Assembly: GCA_963662175.1 (NCBI GenBank)
Contig: OY759225.1
Coordinates: 2,604,001 to 2,668,000 of the forward strand
Direction: 5' to 3'
Length of the DNA stretch: 64,000 nt
Source: Aradus depressus
Taxonomy: Eukaryota; Arthropoda; Insecta; Hemiptera; Aradidae
Below the pieces are notes generated by a model. It worked only from the letters and a program-made list of their open reading frames with translations. It was not told the origin of the DNA and did no database searches. The position numbers were made by a program, and so were the translations under genes. Position 1 is the first letter of the stretch; each line of letters starts with the position of its first letter. Shown here in pieces: positions 22,195 through 31,545 of the stretch.

Positions 22195-23224
22195 CCTCAG
22201 TAGAGGCAACGGGAATACACAATACTGGGGCCGTGTAGGTAACGTGAGATACAATACAATAAATAGATCCATCAAATAATAATTCGAATAAGAAATACAC
22301 AAAAAAATTATATTAAAAAAAAAATAATAATACATATATTCTTTCTGAATATAATAATAGATAATAAAAAATAATATAAATATATCCAGAAATAATAAAA
22401 ATACATAATACACGTTTCTTACATTTCAATGAAAAAGCATAGAAATTCGACTAATCCAGGTATAGTGAATGAACAAAATATAGGAGCACGACACTTGCGG
22501 CCCCCCACAGAAACTTCTCCAACAAACCAGATTTTGATAACAAAGACTCTACTGGGCTATAACGGGTATCCTGTCCTCTGACTCCACCCTGAAAATACCG
22601 TTCTTTTCCTAATCTGGATATTTTGGTCTTCTATGGCTGTAGTGTTTGTGAAACTGGATTTAATCTGATTGACCTCTACCATAATATCAGATTGGAGTTG
22701 CACGAAATTTTCCCATAGGGGGGGCTTTGGAAAATTTGTGTAATGTTCCTAAATCGACTAAATAAATTTTAGCGTAGCCAAGTGAACATCGAGGTTTCAC
22801 TACGATCTGAAGAAGAGAGACATGGAATCATCTTGTAAAAATGACAGAAAGAAGACAACAACTGGAGGAAATAGCAGAAATATGTACCCAGAGAAGCCTA
22901 AGAAAGCCCTGTTAACCGGTGGTACTTCAGTCCCGACAACGCCGGTTAACAGGGAGTCTAATCAAAAACATAATATAGCTGGTGACGTAAAAAGACTGCC
23001 AGGATGGCAAAATGATAACTTGGTCACTAAATAACTGACAACCAGTTATTAACAATTTTCAAACTGGTTCAGTACTTACTGAGGTCACGACAAGCCACTT
23101 ACTGTCTTAAATTGGAAATATTTATTCAATTGTGATATCACTTACATAATTGAGATAACCTTTATAACAATAATTATAGAACTACTGTTGATTAATTGTA
23201 CAACACCATACATCATTTATAGCA
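22195..23224. other. Unassigned stretch with an open frame and a strong hairpin
   Basis: An ATG at 22822 opens 70 codons (MESSCKNDRKK...). It contains a perfect 13-bp inverted repeat, CCCTGTTAACCGG (22907-22919) and its complement (22942-22954), with a 22-nt loop. The peptide was not recognised and the frame may be fortuitous. Confidence 0.35.
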
Positions 23225-23344
23225 GGTAAAAACATTGAGCACGCCGTCCTTCGGAAGGGACGTTAAGCTTCCGTCCAGATAATTAAAAACCCTTACCCTA
23301 AGAAGGCAACATTTAGGAGAGATCACTCTGGCTCATGAGACACA
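23225..23344 (+). repeat. tRNA-SINE family S1, decayed copy
   Basis: TTGAGCACGCCGTCCTTCGG and AGGGACGTTAAGC remain, then a shortened 3' half. Paired with the copy at 20528 by the shared downstream segment. Confidence 0.75.
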
Positions 23345-23620
23345 AAAACAAACAACCATGCATAATTTATTTAAATGTACTCATACGTCACATTTTTAGT
23401 ATGAGTTTTTATTATTATGAAGTTGAAAATAATAATAAGCAGAAAGATTGACTTAATAACATATTACAGTCAGTTCTATATTTAACTAATACATATCAGG
23501 GCCATTGAGATAATTAAATAGCAAATCTGATGAGTTAAATCTTTTACTTCAATCTAAAATGGCTCACGGCGATTTCATAAACTGAAAGACAAATAAATAT
23601 TTACATCTTGTCCATAATAA
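23345..23620 (+). repeat. Segment duplicated from/at 20679-20950
   Basis: Second copy of the 270-bp segment; similarity stops at TCCATAATAAT. Confidence 0.8.
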
Positions 23621-23764
23621 TGTATACATGACCTTGTTTTACATTTATATTGTCTGATTCCACAAAAAACATAAACAGTGTATCGTTATGGAGTATCCTG
23701 TCTTAAATACGACACCAATTGATTTCCCGCCCAAATCAGCCAAAGGATTAAACGTAATTGATTA

Positions 23765-24029
23765 ATGGGTGCTGGAGAAGTACGTAGACGGATGATATGA
23801 TTCACTCATATTATTAAATGGGTGCTGGAGAAGTACGTAGACGGATGATATGATTCACTCATATTATTAAATGGGTGCTGGAGAAGTACGTAGACGGATG
23901 ATATGATTCACTCATATTATTAAATGGGTGCTGGAGAAGTACGTAGACGGATGATATGATTCACTCATATTATTAAATGGGTGCTGGAGAAGTACGTAGA
24001 CGGATGATATGATTCACTCATATTATTAA
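23765..24029. repeat. 53-bp tandem array, exactly 5 copies
   Basis: Five apparently identical 53-bp units beginning ATGGGTGCTGGAGAAGTACG. No visible divergence, so the array is very recent or an assembly effect. The unit contains GGAGAAGTACGTAGACGG, recalling the PG right end (GGGGAAGTACATTGCCGG). Confidence 0.97.
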
Positions 24030-24099
24030 AACATTTTTTACAAGCCTATTATTCATGCTTACATTTTTTTATAGAGCTATTGTGAAACAATAAGAAATA

Positions 24100-24165
24100 T
24101 ACAAAATTATGGGAGTACTTTCGGTATTTCTATCAGCTTCAGCCACGACGTAACTGTTAAGTCGT
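24100..24165 (-). ncRNA. Degraded hammerhead-like motif of Penelope-like type
   Basis: In reverse complement: GGCTGAAGCTGATAGAAATA then CCGAAAGTACTCCC. The core would be CTGAAGC instead of CTGANGA, so it is expected to be inactive. The same ACCGAAAGTACTCCCAT block occurs twice in the palindrome at 32665-32845. Confidence 0.35.
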
Positions 24166-24179
24166 TACAGCATTACTAG

Positions 24180-24526
24180 TTAGGTTAGGTTACGTTTTAT
24201 GACTCATGCCCGGGCTTTAACTACGAGGTCATATAGCCTAATACCAGAGCGTCCTTTCGTCACTCTGGTAGACATGAGCCCGACTATAATGTGGGAGTCT
24301 TAAATTTTGCCTACCCTAAATTTATATTCACCAAGGGTAGGGGTCTTTAACGAGTACCGGACATCGTACAGGCTTGGGACCATCGCTTAACGCCCCATCC
24401 GAAGGACGGCGTGCTTAAGTTTATTTTACCTCCCAGATAAAATAAACTAAAATAAACCTCGGTCGGGTTTCGAACCCATGATTTTGAGCTCAGAAGACAA
24501 GCACGCATACCACTGAGCTACCGGCG
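24180..24526 (-). repeat. tRNA-SINE family S1, full length, interrupted at its head
   Basis: From the tail (TTAGGTTAGGTT on the plus strand, CCTAA repeats in sense) through the complete body to the B box (GGGTTTCGAACCC) and A box (TGAGCTACCGGCG). A Transib-type element is inserted in CGGCG of the head; the last bases GCCCTC resume at 25025. Confidence 0.92.
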
Positions 24527-25019
24527 CACATTGTCAAATTTATGAGTTTTGATTTTCAAAATTCGAGCCCCCGCTCAATTTTTGGTCAATTTGGATGAAA
24601 CTATGTGCAAAATATTTGTGAAAGGTGGCTTGGGTAACTGCGGGTTTCACAATCAAGGTATTATATGCCAATTGACAGCTGCCAAAACCCCGTAAAAATT
24701 TTAAAATTTTAATTTTTTTTGTCTTAGGTTTTGTTAACGGATTTTTACAACTTAATGTTTTTTGGGTCGCTGATTACGAATTCAATATTTATTTTAGCCA
24801 AAAGTGGTCCTAATGTTGTCATTTTGGCCAAAAGTGATCCAAATTCAATATATTGGCAATTTTTGCCACTGGCATATAATACCTTGATTGTGAAACCCAC
24901 AGTTCCCCGATAAAAAGCCAGCTTTCACAAATATTTTGCACCTAGTTTCATCCAAATTGATCAAAAATTGAGCGGGGGCTCGAATTTTGAAAATCAAAAC
25001 TCATAAATTTTACACTGTG
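24527..25019. mobile_element. Transib-type non-autonomous transposon (long inverted repeats)
   Basis: The two arms (24527-24670 and 24871-25019) are inverted copies of about 145 bp with few mismatches. The termini are CACATTG and, inverted, CACAGTG, fitting the CACWRTG ends of Transib elements. Flanks are a perfect 5-bp CGGCG duplication (24522-24526 and 25020-25024), the GC-rich 5-bp target typical of Transib. The central 200 bp has no transposase. Transib transposase is the relative of RAG1, and CACAGTG is also the consensus heptamer of V(D)J signals. The insertion splits an S1 SINE, so it is younger than that SINE. Confidence 0.88.
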
Positions 25020-25030
25020 CGGCGCCCTCT
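25020..25030 (-). repeat. Distal head of the split S1 SINE
   Basis: CGGCGCCCTC is the target duplication plus the first bases of the S1 head in reverse complement, resuming after the Transib insertion. Confidence 0.8.
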
Positions 25031-25500
25031 GCATTACAAGTTAAATATTTTTAGAAATAGACAACAATTTTAAAAAACATGAGTTTTTCTTTATTTCTAT
25101 TATATTTTGAACTTTACGTTTAAACCCATATATTTTCTCCCAGTTCCCTCTCCTGTGGGAGAGTCACATCCCCTGATACTCTGAAAGTGACGTGGCAATC
25201 AGACGAGACATAAGAAGGAATGTACTTGTTAATTCGTTACGTTAATTTTTTTTTATTAAAGAAATAACTAACTTTTAGTTAAGTTGTTTGAGTTGGGGAA
25301 GGTGGACGACTGAGAGCTTCAGCTGAAACTGTTGGTCCCTTGGCGCCAGTCCACTACAGATCATTGAGATATGTCTGATTGGACCCACATGACTCCCAGA
25401 CCTAGAGTCCCTCTTAGATGTAGTCTGTCTTTCAGATTTTTCCGCTTATAGACTCTAGACGATACACTCCAGCGTTTCTTTCCTGTCGGACTTGAGGGCT
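25031..25500. other. Unassigned stretch
   Basis: No gene or repeat recognised. Confidence 0.3.
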
Positions 25501-25504
25501 CCCT

Positions 25505-25697
25505 GTAACGGAGGAAGAGCGCAGCAGGACTCTCTGCTACAGAGGAAGAACGCAGCAGGACATTCTGCTACTGAGGAAGAACGCAACAGGACTCTCTGCT
25601 ACAGAGGAAGAACGCAGCAGGACTCTCTGCTACTGAGGAAGAACGCAACAGGACTCTCTGCTACTGAGGAAGAACGCAGCAGGACTCTCTGCATCTG
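25505..25697. repeat. 31-bp minisatellite, about 6 copies
   Basis: Units of the form GAGGAAGAACGCAGCAGGAC TCTCTGCTACT. Because 31 is not a multiple of three, successive copies are read in rotating frames, and the array is stop-free in one long frame. No protein is implied. Confidence 0.93.
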
Positions 25698-25762
25698 AGG
25701 TCAGCCTTCACTTTATGGTAAGGTGGTCCTTACTGGATATTCAAACTAAGGTTATCTGGAAA

Positions 25763-25895
25763 GTTAGGTATTGAGGTCATGCCCAGGCTTTAACTACGAG
25801 TTCTGTTACGCCACTCTGGTAACATAAGCCCAACTCTACAGTGGGAGTCCTAAATTTTACCTACCCAGATTTAGTCCTCAAGGTTTTTTCACCTT
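25763..25895 (-). repeat. tRNA-SINE family S1, 3' fragment
   Basis: In reverse complement: GGTAAAATTTAGGACTCCCA, CTGTAGAGTTGGGCTTATG, AAAGCCTGGGCATGACC. Confidence 0.78.
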
Positions 25896-25936
25896 CTCGT
25901 CTCAAATTCGTTTCATATTGGCATTACTAAGTATAT

Positions 25937-26684
25937 TAGGGGTTTAAAACTATCAATGGAGATATCGAGGCTATCGATATTTTTGATACTATCGATAGTA
26001 CTATCGAAATATTTCTTCAAGCATAAATGACATCCATCTATGCTCATGTATATGCACACATGTACCATGTAAGTAATTTAAAGAAGACAAATAAACAAGA
26101 TGTCGTACAGTGTAAGTAGATATATCAACAACAATACGTACTTCAACTGATCAGATCGGTTCGTTAACGCAATCAGCAACTAAACTACAAACTTCAATTG
26201 TACATAAAAATATTAATTTAAAACACATATATTATATATTGACCAGATGAGTTTCCATTGTAAGGTGCTAACAAAAAAATAACACATCAAAAACGAACAA
26301 CTAAAATCAAAACACTAGAACATCAGAAACCTCAACAAAATAAAATAAAACAAAAATCCAACAAGTGATCCTTCAAATTGCAAGTGTTCCCGGAAGTTCT
26401 GTATTCGGCGCTGCACAAAGACATTTAGCCAGTGTTTTTGGACTCACATCCTTATCGAAGTAACTCCACACATCGGACTTCCGTTTATGACTCATTTTTC
26501 AGGTCAAAACAACAAAGCACGCTTCAAGAATAGTAAATTTTCAGTTCAAAGCAACGAAACACTCTATAAGAACAGTAAATGTAACCTTCCTTCGATTCAA
26601 TGTATCCCAAGAAATACAAAGTCCTTAAACTATCGATAGTTTAACGCCGATAGTATCGAAACTATCGATAGTTTTACATCCCTA
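25937..26684. mobile_element. Non-autonomous hAT transposon 2
   Basis: Inverted ends TAGGGGTTTAAAACTATC and, inverted, TAGGGATGTAAAACTATC (2 of 18 differ). They are flanked by perfect 8-bp duplications AAGTATAT (25929-25936 and 26685-26692). Sub-terminal ATCGATA-rich palindromes are shared in style with the hAT element at 5494-6246. At 748 bp it cannot encode a full transposase. On the minus strand near 26370-26455, VSPKTLAKCLCAAPNTELPG looks like a worn piece of the hAT C-terminal region. Confidence 0.9.
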
Positions 26685-26692
26685 AAGTATAT

Positions 26693-27190
26693 GAAAGTAA
26701 TGTGTTGGAGTTTGCGTTAGACTGAGAGTGACTTTCTTATACCCAGGGATGCCATGAAATTAAATTATAAGAAGGTATAAGAACGTCCTGTAAAGGCCAC
26801 ATCACATATTTAATATACATCTATATATATATATAAATGAAATGAAGGCTTGCGGATCAAAAGATATTGCAGTAAATATGAAAATGTTGTTATTTTCCTG
26901 GGGTTTGTTTGGATGCTGAAGCCTCCATCCATGGTATATTTAGCGGCTGCATTGACGCATATCGAAGAGCTGCTGTTGATACAGCTCCGGTGCAATGCTC
27001 CTTCAGAGAGCAGACCTTCACAGAAATAGACTCCTGGGTCTGCCTCCCAAGAGATTCTTCTGTTTACAGTAAACACCGGAGCTGCTTCCTTCAACATCTT
27101 GGCAAAGTTCAAGTCAAACACAATTCATACTGACCTATTTATCATGAAAACTTAACTATCTCAAAAGAAGGAAGGTTCAGCAAATGAAAA
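26693..27190. other. Unassigned stretch
   Basis: Open on both strands for about 100 codons near 26810-27130 without recognisable protein signature. Nothing else was seen. Confidence 0.35.
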
Positions 27191-27194
27191 GAAT

Positions 27195-27330
27195 GGAACG
27201 TTTAGAGAGAGCGCAGAAACATACCTGTGAGTTGGCTTGAAGCTTCAAATCGAAGGACCCTCAAACCAATCAATAGGATGGGTCGACGTTTTAGAGGGAG
27301 AGCGAAAACTTACTTGTGAGCGCTAAAAAA
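27195..27330. repeat. Two related blocks also present near 8725
   Basis: ACGTTTAGAGAGAGCGCAGA and ACGTTTTAGAGGGAGAGCGA, each followed by an ACCTGTGAG/ACTTGTGAG string about 90 bp apart. They are similar to the right-end region of PG repeats. Confidence 0.45.
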
Positions 27331-27934
27331 CGTTCACGCCTTTTATTTTACCGGGAAGCTTGTGAAAAGTGGAACCATGGACCCGGGTCCTGGCAGCCGA
27401 TTTCGGGTCTGGAACCGAGAACCGGGCATCGGAAAATTCAAAAACCCGGATCTGCTATCCCCAGCAACCGGTCTCGGTTCACCCCCCGGAACCGTCTACC
27501 ATCTCTACTAATGGACTTGTATCTGGTTGATGCCTCTCTACCTACGTTGCTATATCAACTATTATGCTCAATAGGCTAGCTGGCAACCTCAGAGCTATAG
27601 ACGCCTTGGCTAAGATAGAGCTAATGCTATTTATAAGGATAAAAAATAACTTTCTCCGCCATTAATTCCGGTCAGAACGCCACGATGGTGTTTTTCAGCC
27701 CACATTTCTATATTTCACCACGTTTTTGTTGTATTTGTCAACAGAAATGTCAGATGTTTTTTTTTTTTTAAGTGAATACCAGGTTATTTTCGTTTGAGTT
27801 ATGTGGTGCTTTCTTCGAGACATGAATAATAAGATATTTGATTAAAATTTAGTGCCGAAAAGTGCAACGCTCCTCCTACAATGACTTAAATTGCTATATT
27901 TATTAAATAAATAAAACAAACTACGTTTTTTACT
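27331..27934. other. Unassigned stretch
   Basis: Around 27355-27500 several CCGGGT/AACCGGT-type words recur (GGACCCGGGTCCTGG, GAACCGGGCAT, CCCGGATCTG), giving a locally GC-rich patch. No gene was recognised. Confidence 0.35.
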
Positions 27935-28215
27935 TACCTAGCTACGCGAAGTATAGAGCAAGTTAATTAATCGGTCGGAAATTCATGTTTTCCGATATCT
28001 TATTTATTTTTTATCAAAAATTAAAAAAAAAAAGTTTTGTCTGTTAGTCTGTGAACACAATGTAACGACGCGAAATTTTATATGTATATCCAGAACCCTC
28101 TGAGGACAACACCGATTGATTGTCAGCCAAATCGGCAACAAAAAAGGGGGGGGGGGAGGGGGGGCTTAACTCAAAAAATAATAAGAACATACCCGGTGAT
28201 TCACCGACGACTTTT
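27935..28215 (+). repeat. PG repeat with G tracts
   Basis: ACTTACCTAGCTACGCGAAG and TATAGAGCAAGTTAATTAAT at the left end, the core AATCGGCAACAAAAAAG with two G runs, and a CCGGTGATTCACCGACGA right-end palindrome (28188-28205). Confidence 0.7.
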
Positions 28216-28335
28216 TGATCTTAGTTTGTATAAACTAAGAGTGAAATTTGTGAAGAGGTCTAGGAACATACCCAGTTACATCTTCATAATCAAAAGGATC
28301 GGAAACATCAGAGTTGGCCTGGAGGGGGGGGAGCT

Positions 28336-28582
28336 CTGTCGTCGCTGGTAGACATGAGCCCGGAAACTACTAGGGAGTCGTAAATATTGCCGACCATTTT
28401 TATTTATGAAGGGTATAGGTCTTTAATGAGTACCTGACATAGTACAGACTCGGGATTGTCTCATCCGTAGGACGGTGTGCTGAATGTTATTTCACCGCCC
28501 CAAATAAAAACCTAAGAGCCTCGGCCGGGTTTCGAACCCCATGATCTTGAGCTCAGTAAGCAAGCACGCTACGTCAGAGCTC
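28336..28582 (-). repeat. tRNA-SINE family S1, decayed
   Basis: Head in reverse complement GGGGTTCGAAACCCGGCCGA and GAGCTCAAGATCATG, with a shortened body. The A box is damaged (CTGACGTAGCG). Confidence 0.82.
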
Positions 28583-28608
28583 TGTTGACAATATAGTAAC
28601 GTAGAGTG

Positions 28609-28893
28609 GACAGTATCTTTACAGGTTCTGTCGATTAAAGAAAAAACTCACGTATTTGGCCAACGTTTCGGAAAGATTTTATTTACAGAGTTTTAGTGGT
28701 TAGAGTGGATCTATAGTGAAGATGGTCAGACTCACAATCAGACAAATCACATCTTCATCATATCACTCTCTGTAGACATTATAAGGCCCTGAAGAAGGAG
28801 ATAAACAGTTTCCGAAACGTTGGCCAAGTACTGAATGTATTCTTTATACGACAGAACCTCGACTTGGCTCAACATGGTAAAGATACTGTCGAC
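28609..28893. repeat. Palindromic Penelope-like terminal repeat (foldback)
   Basis: Left GGACAGTATCTTTAC, GGTTCTGTCG, TTGGCCAACGTTTCGGAAA; right TTTCCGAAACGTTGGCCAA, CGACAGAACC, GTAAAGATACTGTC. Arms of about 80 bp face each other around a 140-bp centre. Both arms carry the GAAACGTTGGCC end of a hammerhead-like motif, which suggests inverted Penelope terminal repeats. Confidence 0.6.
28785..28832 (+). ncRNA. Hammerhead-like ribozyme motif
   Basis: CTGAAGA (28789-28795) matches core CUGANGA; GAAA at 28814-28817 matches the second core element. Between them GGA...UCC can pair as a short stem II. Stem I is not obvious. Penelope-like elements are known to carry such ribozymes. Confidence 0.45.
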
Positions 28894-29857
28894 TCTATCA
28901 GTTCATATTCAGATTCAGAATTTTTTCACTTCAAAAAATAGAAGAAGTGTTATGAGATAACTGATTGAAGTGAATGAGAGCAGCTGTGTCAGCTGATCAA
29001 AAGTGACATTTTAAAAGTAAAATTCAAAAAAATGAAATATGTGAAGGAGTGAATGTATGTAAATATGTAAGTATGTAGGTATGTAACGGGGAAGGATAAT
29101 ATTTTACATACTTTTCCAAAACCTGTTCTGATGAGATGTGTTACGTAAATCAGGTAAGTTCAGATTTCAAAATGCGTTACCCGTTATTTCCTCAATAAAT
29201 ATTTTTTATGCAGTTCTTACCTCGATCAACATACAGACAATCTTTATTTAGGTTACAGTGTCGTTCTCAGGTGAAGGGAAGATTCAACCAGAAGTCAGAG
29301 ACTATTTTATAGTCATTTTAAGGTGAATAAAGAATAAAGAAAATATAATAAAAATATCTTTTTGGGGGTTTAAGGGCAATCGAGTTGTTCTTATTGGTTT
29401 AAAAAATGAGTTCAATTTGAAGGTCGTTATCAATATCAAAAATAGTGTCGAAAAATCAGTTTTTTCTTATTGACTTTTCAACGGAAGAACAGAAAAAGTG
29501 TTACAAATAATATGTAAATAAATACATTCAATTAAAGAAAAAATAAATAATAGCGTTTTATTTACTATATATTGTACATAATCCTAAATTTGTCTGTCTC
29601 TTATCTGATAACACAAAAATGACTGAAGCGATATTCATGAAATTTTTAGGATATTTCTATAACCACCCAACTTAAAATAAGGGCTGTGTGGCATCCAAAA
29701 ATTCGCAGTTTTCTTCACATCAGTTTTCCGACAGAAATTCGTGGGAAGACACTAATATATTTTTTTATTCCTCTTGACTCATCCTTTTATGTATTTTTCT
29801 ATCATTCAGTTTTTAAAAATTATTATTATTATTTATTTCTATATATTTTATTTATTA
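28894..29857. other. Unassigned AT-rich stretch
   Basis: A GTATGTAAATATGTAAGTAT micro-repeat near 29055. Nothing else was recognised. Confidence 0.3.
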
Positions 29858-30028
29858 CTAGCAGAAATATGCAACTTTGCCCGGGGAACTTTGACTTTTC
29901 TCCTAATATCTCTCGTTCGAATCCTACTCAATTTTTCAACAGTAAATTCATGATGTTATAATTTTCAATTATTCATACGGAATAAGGCTTATAGTCCTTC
30001 AACGGCAGACATCCCAGCAAGTAAGTTT

Positions 30029-30445
30029 TTAGGACCGCTGGGCACCATAAGCTAGTACGCGCCATTCAATGGCGGAAACCACAGCTAGTGAATACTTAGC
30101 GTCACTGGACGTTCTAGCCAGTGCGTACTCAAGAACGCTTGTGACTACATCTATTATGTGCTTTGCAACGGCGGACCCCAGAGCTAGTACGTAGTTAGAA
30201 ACGCTGGGCACCACAGCTAGTATGTACCTTGCAACGGCGGACCCCACAGCTAGAACGTAGTTAGGAACGCTGGGCACCACAGCTAGTACGCGCCATTCAA
30301 CGGCGGAAACCACAGCTAGTGAATACTTAGCGTCACTGGACGTTCTGGCCAGTGCGTACTTAAGAACGCTTGTGTCTACAGCTAGTATGTGCTTTGCAAC
30401 GGCGGACCCCAGAGCTAGTACGTAGTTAGAAACGCTGGACACCAC
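30029..30445 (-). repeat. 33-bp minisatellite with 231-bp higher-order unit
   Basis: Units of 33 bp built around ACAGCTAGTACGTAGTTAGG recur; seven form a 231-bp super-unit present almost twice (for example GCGCCATTCAA at about 30060 and 30290). Since 33 is a multiple of 3, the minus strand is open for 138 codons with an 11-residue period (LAVVPSVPNYV, LAVGSAVARYI). I treat the frame as a by-product. Confidence 0.9.
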
Positions 30446-30465
30446 AGCTAGTACGTAGTTACTAC

Positions 30466-31260
30466 TACTACATGTGAAATTTCATGAGAATCCGATTACC
30501 TTTAATGAGTCAGTATTATTTTTATGCTTAGCCCCCCCCCCCCCCCCCCCCCTCCCGATCAAATTTTTGAGATGTCACATAGTGTATTTTTCTATTTCGC
30601 CTTTAAAAATACTACATGTGAAATTCCATGACAATCCGACCATCATTTAATGACCGATCACAATCTTCGTATATAGGCCTACTCCCACAACCCCTCTTCC
30701 GTTCACAATTTTGCGCTAAAACAATTTTTATGCTTTAAAAATACTACATGTGAAATTCGATGACAATTCGATCATCTGTTAATGACAGATCACTATCTTT
30801 ATATGTAGGCCTACCCCCACAACCCCCCCTCCCTTTCAAAATGTTGAGATGTCACATAGCGCATTTTTCAATTTGCCCTCTAGGAATACTACATATGATA
30901 TTCCATGACAATCCGATCATTCGTTAAAGACTTAGCACTATCTTTATATTTAGACCTACCCCCAAACCCCCCCTCCCGTTCAAAATTTTTAAATGTCACA
31001 TAGCGTATTTTTCAATTTGGCCTTTAAGAAAACTACATATAAACTTCCATGACAATCCGATCATCCGTTAATGACTTAGCACTATCTTTATATTTAGGCC
31101 CCCCTTACAACCCCCCCTACCGTTCAAAATTTATGGACGCCACATAGCCTATTTTTTAACTTGGATTTTAAGAATACTACATGTGAAATTTCATGATAAT
31201 GCGTCCATCCGTTAATGCGCTAGAGCAATTTTTGTGCTTAGGCCCCCCCTCTCCTCCAGT
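30466..31260. repeat. About 144-bp tandem repeat, 6 diverged copies
   Basis: The anchor ACTACATGTGAAATTCCATG (and variants) recurs at about 30467, 30610, 30743, 30887, 31031 and 31173. Each unit includes a C-rich patch and TTTTGAGATGTCACATAG. It makes up the 5' half of the Helitron-like element. Confidence 0.85.
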
Positions 31261-31499
31261 TGACCGCTAGGAACTCTCTTCATAAGAACCTTCCTCGGAC
31301 TTCAACGAATATTTGAAAAAAACAATTAGCCGAATTGGTCCAGCCGTTCTCGAGTTTTGCGCTTAGCAAATTTAGCCAGTCATTTTTATTATATAGAAGA
31401 TTATTATAATTTTATTTGTTTGTTATTACTATTATCCATATATTTTATTTTATTATAACTTTTCTCTCTCACTTTTCTGTATTTCGCACCTGATTTCGC

Positions 31500-31545
31500 G
31501 TCCTGATGAAGGGATGTAAGAACGTCCCGAAATAAGGTCGTGAAA
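31500..31545 (+). ncRNA. Hammerhead-like ribozyme motif with strong stem II
   Basis: CTGATGA (31503-31509), then GGGATGT, loop AAGA and ACGTCCC forming 7 pairs (one G-U), then GAAA (31529-31532) and AATAAGGTC with a GUC cleavage-type triplet. Stem I pairing is imperfect. The core arrangement fits CUGANGA-stem II-GAAA. Confidence 0.5.

Larger units (their letters stand above)
29858..31400 (-). mobile_element. Non-autonomous Helitron-like element with internal tandem arrays
   Basis: On the minus strand it starts TCTTCTATATAATAAAAATG (5' TC, next to host A) and ends CTAG followed by host T (29858-29861, 29857), the Helitron rule of insertion between A and T with no duplication. Its last 150 bp match the 3' end of the element at 37200-37711 (GAAGGACTATAAGCCTTATT, CCGTATGAATAATTGAAAAT, AGAAAAGTCAAAGTTCCCCG). 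The first 70 bp share GAACGGCTGGACC with that element's GAACGGCTTGATGG. The sub-terminal hairpin is degraded here. The 1.54-kb body is two tandem arrays with no Rep/helicase gene, so movement would be in trans. Confidence 0.75.

Noticed and set aside
27215..27240. Minus-strand ACAG|GTATGT composite
   Set aside because: Weak upstream tract and lies in a dispersed repeat.
30029..30445. 138-codon minus-strand frame with 11-residue repeats
   Set aside because: Explained by a 33-bp minisatellite inside a Helitron-like element; no start context or domain.
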